Assembly: GCA_903845215.1 (NCBI GenBank)
Contig: CAIMWI010000075.1
Location: forward strand, 94,831 to 158,830
Direction of reading: 5' to 3'
DNA from: an uncultured Rhodobacterales bacterium
GTDB taxonomy: Bacteria; Pseudomonadota; Alphaproteobacteria; Rhodobacterales; Rhodobacteraceae
Length of the DNA stretch: 64,000 nucleotides
Shown here: positions 58,526-64,000 of the stretch, one piece after another
How positions within the stretch are numbered: the first letter of the stretch is position 1
Layout: each line of letters begins with the position of its first letter
Made by a program: the position numbers and the translations under genes
Notes under the pieces: model-generated
The model's database searches: none
Seen by the model: the letters and a program-made list of their open reading frames with translations, nothing else
What the model was told of the DNA's origin: nothing

Positions 58526-59703
58526 GCGCACGCGAAAGCCTTGCGGTCTGGGCTTTGGCCCTTGGCCTGTTCTTGATCTATGCGGGGGCGTTTTACGCCT
58601 TTCCCGCGCTGCTGCCGGACCTTTTGGCTGATACGGGGTGGAGCAAGGCGGACTTGGCCCTAGGGCCGACGCTGTCCTATCTGGTCATGGCGGTGCTGAC
58701 ACCGCTGACCGGACGGGTGATTGACCGGGGCCATGGCGGGGCCTTGGTGGTGGTCATGCCGGTCTTGGCGGCTTTGGGCCTTGCAGCGCTGGCCTTTGTG
58801 CAGACGCGCGCGCAGTGGTGGGCGGTTTGGGCCATCTTGGGGGTAGCGCAATCGGGCTGTCTTTATGAAAGCGTCTTTGCCCTGCTGACACGGCGCATGG
58901 GTGCGCATGCCCGCATTGCCATCACACGGATCACGCTTGTGGCGGGGCTTTCCAGTACGATGACCTTTCCTTTGGGCCATTGGCTGGGCCATGCCTATGG
59001 CGGAAAAGGGGCCTATTTGGGCTTTGCGGCTTTGGCAGTTCTGGGGACTGTACCGTTGAACATCTGGGCGGTGCGCCTGCTGCGTGGACCAGAGGTGTCT
59101 CGCAATGCTGAAGACAGCCGCGGGGCGCTGCGAGCCGCCTTACAGCGACCTGCTTTTTGGGCCATTGCCGCGATCTTTGCGCTGATCTGGCTCAGCCACG
59201 GGATGCTGTTGACCTATATTCTGCCGCTGTTCCAAGAGCGGGGGATGACGCGCGAATGGGCGGCGGTGGCGGCGGCATGCTTGGGGCCGGCGCAGTTGGC
59301 GGGGCGCTTGGTTTTGGCGGTGGGCGGGGCCAAGGTGGAAAACCGAATGGCCACGCGGGTGTCCTTGTTGATGGTGGTGCTGGCGGCGTGCCTCTTGTGG
59401 TTTGCCGGTGCGGCACCGGTTTTGGTTTTTGTGGTGGTGATCGTGCAGGGCGCGGGGGTTGGGCTGATGTCGATCATGCGCCCGATGTTGATAATGGATG
59501 TGCTGGGACGGCGCGGCTTTGGGGCGATTTCGGGCGCTTCGGCGGTGTCGCCCATCGTCGCGACAGCGGCGGCCCCTGTGCTGGGCGCCTATTTGCTAGA
59601 TCACTTTGGCGCGGGCGCAGTTTATGCCTGTTTGATTGGCTTTTCCAGCCTGTCGCTGGCTGTGGCCATGGTGCTAACGCGCAAACCGGCGCTGGCAGGT
59701 TAG
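58522..59703 (+). CDS. MFS transporter, 12 helices, substrate unknown
   Basis: A 393-residue major-facilitator protein starting at GTG 58522, which overlaps the M32 stop. GLFLIYAGAFYAFPALLPDL opens the first helix; PLTGRVIDRGHGG is the motif-A loop between helices 2 and 3; QLAGRLVLAVGGAKV starts the second half. The overall look is of monocarboxylate/oxalate-type carriers, but no substrate can be claimed. It converges with the enoyl-CoA hydratase (4-base stop overlap). Confidence 0.88.
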   Translation: MSARESLAVWALALGLFLIYAGAFYAFPALLPDLLADTGWSKADLALGPTLSYLVMAVLTPLTGRVIDRGHGGALVVVMPVLAALGLAALAFVQTRAQWWAVWAILGVAQSGCLYESVFALLTRRMGAHARIAITRITLVAGLSSTMTFPLGHWLGHAYGGKGAYLGFAALAVLGTVPLNIWAVRLLRGPEVSRNAEDSRGALRAALQRPAFWAIAAIFALIWLSHGMLLTYILPLFQERGMTREWAAVAAACLGPAQLAGRLVLAVGGAKVENRMATRVSLLMVVLAACLLWFAGAAPVLVFVVVIVQGAGVGLMSIMRPMLIMDVLGRRGFGAISGASAVSPIVATAAAPVLGAYLLDHFGAGAVYACLIGFSSLSLAVAMVLTRKPALAG

Positions 59704-60488
59704 GCCCAGTTGGGTGGGCGCTTTTCCAAAAATGCGCTGATGCCTTCGCTGGTCGACGTGTTGAGCAGGTTGTCCACCATCGCCGACCCTGCGGCGGCAT
59801 AGGCCTGATCCAACGGTAAACCGGTTTGGGCGGCGAAGGCGGCTTTGCCGATGCTCAGCGCTGCGGGCAGCTTTTGCGCCAAGCTTTGGGCCAGTTCCAT
59901 CGTTTCTCCCGAAAGCGCCTCGGCCGCGGTGACGCGGTTGACAAGGCCCAAGGTTTGGGCGCGGGCGGCAGACAGGAACTCGCCCGTCGCGGCCAGTTCA
60001 AAAGCGGCGGATTGCGGGATTTTGCGGGATAGGGCGACAATGGGGGTAGAGCAGAACAGGCCGATGTTCACCCCGTTGACCCCAAAACGCGCGTGATCGC
60101 TGGCCACGACCATGTCGCAGGTGGCCGCCAATTGGCAGCCTGCGGCGGTGGCGATGCCCTGCACCTCGGCGATGACGGGCTTTGGCAGGGCGGCTATCTG
60201 CTGCATCACGCGCGCACAAAGGTTGAAAAGCGTTGCAAAGGCTGCCGCGCCGCCATCGGGGGCCTGCCGCGCCGCTTGGATTTCTTGCAGATCATGACCC
60301 GCGCAAAAGGCTTTGCCCGCCGCCCTGATCACCACGACCCGCACTTGAGGATCAGCCGCGATTCCATCAAGCTCGGTCGCAAGGGCTTGCAGCATTGGGG
60401 TAGATAATGCGTTCAGTTTGGCCGGATTGTTTAAGGTCACAACGGCCACGGATCCTTGATGTGCGGTCAAGATCAGCGAAGGGATCAT
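59700..60488 (-). CDS. Enoyl-CoA hydratase/isomerase family protein
   Basis: A 262-residue crotonase-fold protein. The oxyanion-hole segments are GKAFCAGHDLQEIQAAR (about 60-75) and QGIATAAGCQLAATCDMVVA (about 113). In place of the usual second catalytic Glu, the region reads VNGVNIGLFCSTPIV, similar to mitochondrial ECHDC3-type proteins, so classical hydratase activity is doubtful. ATG 60488 overlaps the bactofilin stop by 4 bases; the longer frame to 60575 is a shadow of that gene. Confidence 0.9.
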   Translation of the reverse strand: MIPSLILTAHQGSVAVVTLNNPAKLNALSTPMLQALATELDGIAADPQVRVVVIRAAGKAFCAGHDLQEIQAARQAPDGGAAAFATLFNLCARVMQQIAALPKPVIAEVQGIATAAGCQLAATCDMVVASDHARFGVNGVNIGLFCSTPIVALSRKIPQSAAFELAATGEFLSAARAQTLGLVNRVTAAEALSGETMELAQSLAQKLPAALSIGKAAFAAQTGLPLDQAYAAAGSAMVDNLLNTSTSEGISAFLEKRPPNWA

Positions 60489-60856
60489 AGCTTGTTCACA
60501 GTGAACTGCCCTTCCACCACTGCACCACTTTCGATGGAAAGGGTCGCATAGCGCACCTGTGCCTGCACAGTACATGAGGCGCGCAAGGACAGGTTTTGCG
60601 TGGCAATGGTGCCATCAAATGTTCCGCGCAGATCAACGCTGTCGGCGGAAATGCTGCCCTTTACCCGGCCTTCAACGCCGACCGTTAGGGATTTGGCAGA
60701 GATCTGCCCGTCGATTTTGCCCAAAACCTCGATCGCACTCGACGATATGACTTCGCCCGTGATGGCCAAATCTGCGGCCAGCACAGATTTGGCAAAGCCA
60801 CCTGTGGGTTGATGCGCGCTGGTGGGGAGGGTTTGATCATGGGTTTTGCTGAACAT
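60485..60856 (-). CDS. Bactofilin family protein
   Basis: A 123-residue bactofilin (DUF583), a nucleotide-free cytoskeletal polymer. After a disordered N-terminus of about 25 residues comes the right-handed beta-helix with repeating glycines: LAITGEVISSSAIEVLGKID, SLTVGVEGRVKGSISADSVD and LRGTFDGTIATQNLSLR. ATG 60856 has AGGA 9 bases upstream. It is the first gene of a two-gene unit with the enoyl-CoA hydratase, an unusual pairing; bactofilins more often sit beside M23 peptidases. Confidence 0.9.
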   Translation of the reverse strand: MFSKTHDQTLPTSAHQPTGGFAKSVLAADLAITGEVISSSAIEVLGKIDGQISAKSLTVGVEGRVKGSISADSVDLRGTFDGTIATQNLSLRASCTVQAQVRYATLSIESGAVVEGQFTVNKL

Positions 60857-61023
60857 GGCTATGGTTCCTAAAGGGCTTTCGAGATTAGGGCGCAAGCCAG
60901 CCTTCCGGTCAAGAGGCGGGCGAAGGTCAGGGCTATTTCGGGCCGAAACCTGTCGCGCAATGGATTGCAACTGACGCAAGGGGCTGGTTGACTGCTGTCA
61001 ATCGACCCTTTGGAGGCAAACAC

Positions 61024-61989
61024 ATGGCTGGCGATCCCTTTTTTCAACCCGTGTCCGGCATGGACTTGCCGCGATTCGCGGGCGTTCCCACCTTTATGCG
61101 CTTGCCGCTGGTAGATTTTGACCACCCGCGCTTTGGCGATGTGCAAATAGCGTTGGTGGGCGCGCCTTGGGATGGCGGCACAACCAATCGCCCCGGCCCG
61201 CGCCACGGGCCGCGCCAGTTGCGCGACCTGTCCACCATGATCCGCGCCAAGAACGGCTCAACCTGGGTTGCGCCCTTTGAACTGGTCAATTGCGCCGATG
61301 TCGGCGATGTGGCCCCCAATCCGGCCGATCTGATGGATTCGCTGGCGCGGATGGAGGCGTTTTACACGCGGTTGAAACTGGCCGGTGTGCGCCCGCTGAC
61401 CGGTGGCGGCGACCATTTGTGCACCCTGCCCATCTTGCGGGCCTTGGCCAAGGATCGCCCGCTGGGCCTGATCCAGTTCGACAGCCATACCGACTTGAAC
61501 GACATCTACTTTGGCACCGGCAAATACACCCACGGCACGCCGTTTCGCCGTGCGATGGAAGAAGGTCTCATTGACCCCAAGCGCTATGTGCTGATCGGGA
61601 TCCGTGGATCGGCCTATGGGCGCGAGGATTGGGACTTTGCCGCTGACAACGGCATTCGCATCATCGGCATCGACGAATTCCATCGCCGCGGCGTGGAAGA
61701 CGTCATGAGCGAGGCGCGCGCGATTGTTGGCGATGGGGAAACCTATGTCACCTATGACATCGACTTCGTGGACCCAACCTTTGCGCCGGGAACGGGCACG
61801 CCCGAGGTGGGCGGGCCCAATTCGTGGCAGGCCTTGCAAGTGGCCCGCGCGCTGCGGGGCTTGAATATTGTTGGGGCGGATTTGGTGGAAGTGTCGCCAC
61901 CTTTCGATCAAACGGGCGGGACGGCGTGGCTGGGGATCAGCCTGATGTTCGAGATGCTGTGTGTTATGGCCGAACGGATGGCGCGTTAG
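61024..61989 (+). CDS. Agmatinase/guanidino-acid ureohydrolase (SpeB family)
   Basis: A manganese (or nickel) ureohydrolase that releases urea from a guanidino compound. The 321-residue protein has the metal motifs GGGDHLCTLP, QFDSHTDLND and TYDIDFVDPTFAPGTGTPEV. DSHTD replaces the usual DAHxD Ala with Ser. APWDGGTTNRPGPRHGPRQL and THGTPFRRAMEEGLIDPKR are typical of the agmatinase/guanidinobutyrase/guanidinopropionase group; the substrate is not settled. GGAGG is 8 bases before ATG 61024. Urea produced could feed the urease encoded in this window. Confidence 0.92.
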   Translation: MAGDPFFQPVSGMDLPRFAGVPTFMRLPLVDFDHPRFGDVQIALVGAPWDGGTTNRPGPRHGPRQLRDLSTMIRAKNGSTWVAPFELVNCADVGDVAPNPADLMDSLARMEAFYTRLKLAGVRPLTGGGDHLCTLPILRALAKDRPLGLIQFDSHTDLNDIYFGTGKYTHGTPFRRAMEEGLIDPKRYVLIGIRGSAYGREDWDFAADNGIRIIGIDEFHRRGVEDVMSEARAIVGDGETYVTYDIDFVDPTFAPGTGTPEVGGPNSWQALQVARALRGLNIVGADLVEVSPPFDQTGGTAWLGISLMFEMLCVMAERMAR

Positions 61990-62063
61990 GGCCTGCGGCC
62001 GGCGAAGGCCGGGGGGCGCTGCCCCCCTGGACCCCCCCGGGATATTTGAGCACATATGAAAGG
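61990..62063 (+). repeat. Family-A intergenic repeat between ureohydrolase and amidohydrolase
   Basis: A GGGGGGC-GCT-GCCCCCC hairpin (62011-62027), a C-run and the tail at 62040-62063, which differs at one position (TTGAGC for TTGGGC) from the 5666 copy. An additional GGCC-rich pairing lies just upstream (61996-62012). The end of the tail, AAAGG, merges into AGGAG (62061-65), the ribosome site of the amidohydrolase. Confidence 0.85.
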
Positions 62064-62072
62064 AGATCTGCG

Positions 62073-63728
62073 GTGCAAGCAGAGATGATCGTGATAGGGG
62101 CCAAGGTGTTGACCATGGATCCCGCGCGGCCAAGGGCCGAGGCGGTGGCGCTGGCTGGGGGCAAGATTTTGGCCGTGGGGTCTGCGGCCGAGGTTTTGGC
62201 CTTGCGCGGGCCTGGCACGCGACTGATCGAGGCGGGCGGGCGCACGCTGCTGCCGGGTTTTATCGAAAGCCACATGCATTTGTTCGGCGGTGCCGAGTTG
62301 CAGCATTTGCAATTGACCGGCCTGCACGGGCAGGACGCCTTGCGCGCCGCCTTTACCACTTATGCGCAAGGGCGCGCGGGCATGTTGATGGCCGAGGGGG
62401 CTGACTACAGCCTGCTGCCGGGCGGGATCACGCGCCATGATCTGGACGCTATCTTTGCCGACCGACCCATCGCCATTCGCGCTATGGACCATCACACCGT
62501 CTGGGCCAATACCAAGGCCTTAGAGCTGACCGGCCTGCTGCACGGGGCCGAGATGCCGATGGGGCATGAGGTCGTCATGGGGGCCGACGGTTTGGCCACC
62601 GGCGAGTTGCGCGAGTTTGAGGCCTTTGATCCGATCTTGGCGCTGGCAGGGGTGTCGCGACTGTATGTGGCGATCTCGAAGGGGGCGGAGCCATCGCCTT
62701 GGCCTTCGGATGCCGAGCGGGCGGTGGATAAGGATCATATCGCGCGGGGCTTGGCCCATTGCGCACGTCAGGGCTGCACGACTTTGGTCAGCATGGACGG
62801 CAACCGCTACACGCTGGCCTTGCTGCGTGAGATGCAAGACGAAGGGCGCTTGACCCAACGCGTCAAGGTTCCCTTTCATATGAAGCCGGAATTCTCCTTG
62901 CAGGAACTGGACCGCGCCAGTGCCATGGCGGCAGAGTTCAACGACGACTGGATCAGTTCTGGCTTTGTGAAAATGTTCATGGACGGTGTGGTCGATAGCC
63001 GCACGGCCTTTATGCTGCAGGATTATCCTGGCGTGCCGGGGCATCGCAGCCAGCCCTTGTTTGACCCCGATTATTTCGACCAAGTCTGTATCGAAATTGA
63101 TCGGCGCGGGTTGCAGATCGCTGTTCATGCCATTGGAGACGGCGCGGTGCGCCAAACCATCAACGGCTATGACGCCGCAGCCAGGGCCAATGGGCTGCAC
63201 GATATGCGCCATCGGATCGAACATATCGAACTGATCGACCGCGCCGACATTCCACGCCTTGCGGCGCTTGGCATCACCGCCAGTCTGCAACCCGCCCATC
63301 CGCCAGGCGCAATGGACTTTCCGATCGCTGCGATGGGTACGGTCTTTGCGCCCGAGCGTTGGAGAGACGCCTATCTGTGCCGCGATCTTGCCGAGGCGGG
63401 AGCGCGGGTGGCCTTTGCGTCGGACTGGCCAGTGGCAGATGTGTCTGTGTTGCGCGGGGTGCAGGCGAATTTGACGAGGCCCGCCTATGACGGGGGACGG
63501 ATGCAAGGCCTGGATCTGATGGCTGCCTTGCAGGCCTACACGGCCGGAGGGGCCTTGGCCGCGCATTTGGACACGCTTACGGGGACATTACGAACGGGAA
63601 TGGCCGCAGATCTGGTGCTGATTGATGGTGATCTAGAGGCACTCTCTGCCGATCAAATCGGTCAGACGGGAATCGCTTTGACAGTCGCGGGCGGCAGAAT
63701 CATTCACCAAGCCCATGGATTCGTTTGA
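62073..63728 (+). CDS. YtcJ-like amidohydrolase family protein
   Basis: A 551-residue metal-dependent hydrolase of the amidohydrolase superfamily (N-substituted formamide deformylase/YtcJ group). The metal HxH is in PGFIESHMHLFGG (about 68). Further ligands lie in VAIHAIGD-type QIAVHAIGDGAVRQT, RHRIEHIELID and FASDWPVADVSVLRG (Asp). Known members hydrolyse formamides, cyclic amides or similar C-N bonds; the substrate here is unknown. GTG 62073 has AGGAG 7 bases upstream from the repeat; ATG 62085 is an alternative. It follows the ureohydrolase by 83 bases. Confidence 0.9.
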   Translation: MQAEMIVIGAKVLTMDPARPRAEAVALAGGKILAVGSAAEVLALRGPGTRLIEAGGRTLLPGFIESHMHLFGGAELQHLQLTGLHGQDALRAAFTTYAQGRAGMLMAEGADYSLLPGGITRHDLDAIFADRPIAIRAMDHHTVWANTKALELTGLLHGAEMPMGHEVVMGADGLATGELREFEAFDPILALAGVSRLYVAISKGAEPSPWPSDAERAVDKDHIARGLAHCARQGCTTLVSMDGNRYTLALLREMQDEGRLTQRVKVPFHMKPEFSLQELDRASAMAAEFNDDWISSGFVKMFMDGVVDSRTAFMLQDYPGVPGHRSQPLFDPDYFDQVCIEIDRRGLQIAVHAIGDGAVRQTINGYDAAARANGLHDMRHRIEHIELIDRADIPRLAALGITASLQPAHPPGAMDFPIAAMGTVFAPERWRDAYLCRDLAEAGARVAFASDWPVADVSVLRGVQANLTRPAYDGGRMQGLDLMAALQAYTAGGALAAHLDTLTGTLRTGMAADLVLIDGDLEALSADQIGQTGIALTVAGGRIIHQAHGFV

Positions 63729-63729
63729 G

Positions 63730-63738
63730 TTATCCACA
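63730..63738 (+). promoter_or_regulatory. Perfect DnaA-box sequence
   Basis: TTATCCACA at 63730-63738 is the consensus DnaA box, one base after the amidohydrolase stop. The following 190 bases are less GC-rich than the rest (runs such as CCCCAAAAAAACC and TCTTTTTTCC). No second good box is visible within the window, so an origin is only a possibility. Confidence 0.4.
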
Positions 63739-63929
63739 AAAAGGGGCTTGCGGCTGTCGCCGATAGGGGGCGGCCGTAGGCAATGGGGCGAGTCTTTCAT
63801 GCCACAAACCCCAAAAAAACCTAGGTTTTACGGGGTTTGACAAGAAATCGTCACACAGAGTCTTTTTTCCTCTTGCGGGTATTTGTGAGTTTGCCTAGAT
63901 ACGGCCTCACCGAAACGGGGACGGCGCTT

Positions 63930-64000
63930 GTGAGTGTTGGACGCGGGGAGGTAGCGGCGGCGGGGGGCGAAGGTTCTCTGGTGTTGTTGGAAATTCTGGA
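63930..64000 (+). CDS. Possible start of a further gene, cut by the window edge
   Basis: From GTG 63930 a frame runs open to the edge (23 codons, ending ...GSLVLLEIL). No clear ribosome site precedes it and I do not recognise the product. It may be a real gene start, since the preceding 200 bases look like a promoter or regulatory region, but this is weakly supported. Confidence 0.25.
   Translation, partial: MSVGRGEVAAAGGEGSLVLLEIL

Noticed and set aside
61824..62072. Upstream extension of the amidohydrolase frame into the ureohydrolase gene
   Set aside because: It runs through the ureohydrolase coding region and the family-A repeat. GTG 62073 has a strong AGGAG and begins with the family's beta-sandwich strand.

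Overview
The window is a gene-dense, high-GC stretch of what looks like the chromosome of an alphaproteobacterium of the order Rhodobacterales (Rhodobacter/Paracoccus-like). This rests on the gene content and on remembered family resemblance; no search was run. The markers are an RpoH-type sigma factor, an Irr regulator beside fabA-fabB-fabI, a ureDAB-orf-CEFG urease operon, a ChpT-like phosphotransferase next to a DUF3553 protein, olsBA ornithine-lipid genes, AcuI and a CP4-like AroA. I see no rRNA, tRNA, CRISPR array, insertion sequence, prophage or plasmid backbone. Almost all genes are core or metabolic, and gaps are short, with many 1-4 base stop/start overlaps.

Layout. 1-3108: end of an rpoH-type gene, then coaBC-dut-moeB-like (CoA, dUTP clearance, E1-like enzyme with membrane leader). 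3116-5643: a LigB-type dioxygenase divergent from a polar amino-acid ABC transporter that lacks an ATPase gene. 5697-12824: M3 oligopeptidase, HSD10-like dehydrogenase, acyl-CoA synthetase, a DUF2182/DUF1326 pair of unknown function, and acuI. 12950-19600: L-lactate dehydrogenase on the minus strand, then urease structural and nickel-assembly genes with a 58-residue membrane ORF between ureA and ureB. 19679-27963: ilvD, an AcoR-like regulator without an AAA+ domain, an EmrB-type MFS pump, a ModE-like regulator with a perfect palindrome before modABC, then trmB. 28046-31354: aroA, a small membrane protein, cmk, SDR. 31385-35839: phoH, fabI, fabB, fabA (minus) and irr (plus). 35836-46012: SDR, miaB, a MYG1-family protein, then a sugar cluster made of a ribose-type ABC importer divergent from FGGY kinase-SDR-aminotransferase. 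46033-51798: DMT exporter, Old Yellow Enzyme, obgE-proB-proA. 51788-54904: chpT-like, DUF3553, olsB-olsA, ThiE-like. 55010-60856: trmJ-like, ctaA, M32 carboxypeptidase, MFS, enoyl-CoA hydratase, bactofilin. 61024-64000: agmatinase-like ureohydrolase, amidohydrolase, and a terminal non-coding stretch with one perfect DnaA box.

Two families of dispersed intergenic repeats stand out. Family A has six copies. Each is a G/C-rich hairpin or G/C-rich stretch linked to a conserved tail of about 24 bases. In three copies the end of the tail (AAAGG) sits where the Shine-Dalgarno sequence of the next gene should be. Family B is a short palindrome (GATTTTTC-TGC-GAAAAATC and variants), with four units between acuI and lldD, one forming a perfect 22-bp stem, and two units between fabB and fabI.

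I found no clear defence island or obviously new multi-gene machine. The best candidates for undescribed biology are the DUF2182-DUF1326 pair, the small membrane ORF inside the urease operon, and the two repeat families.
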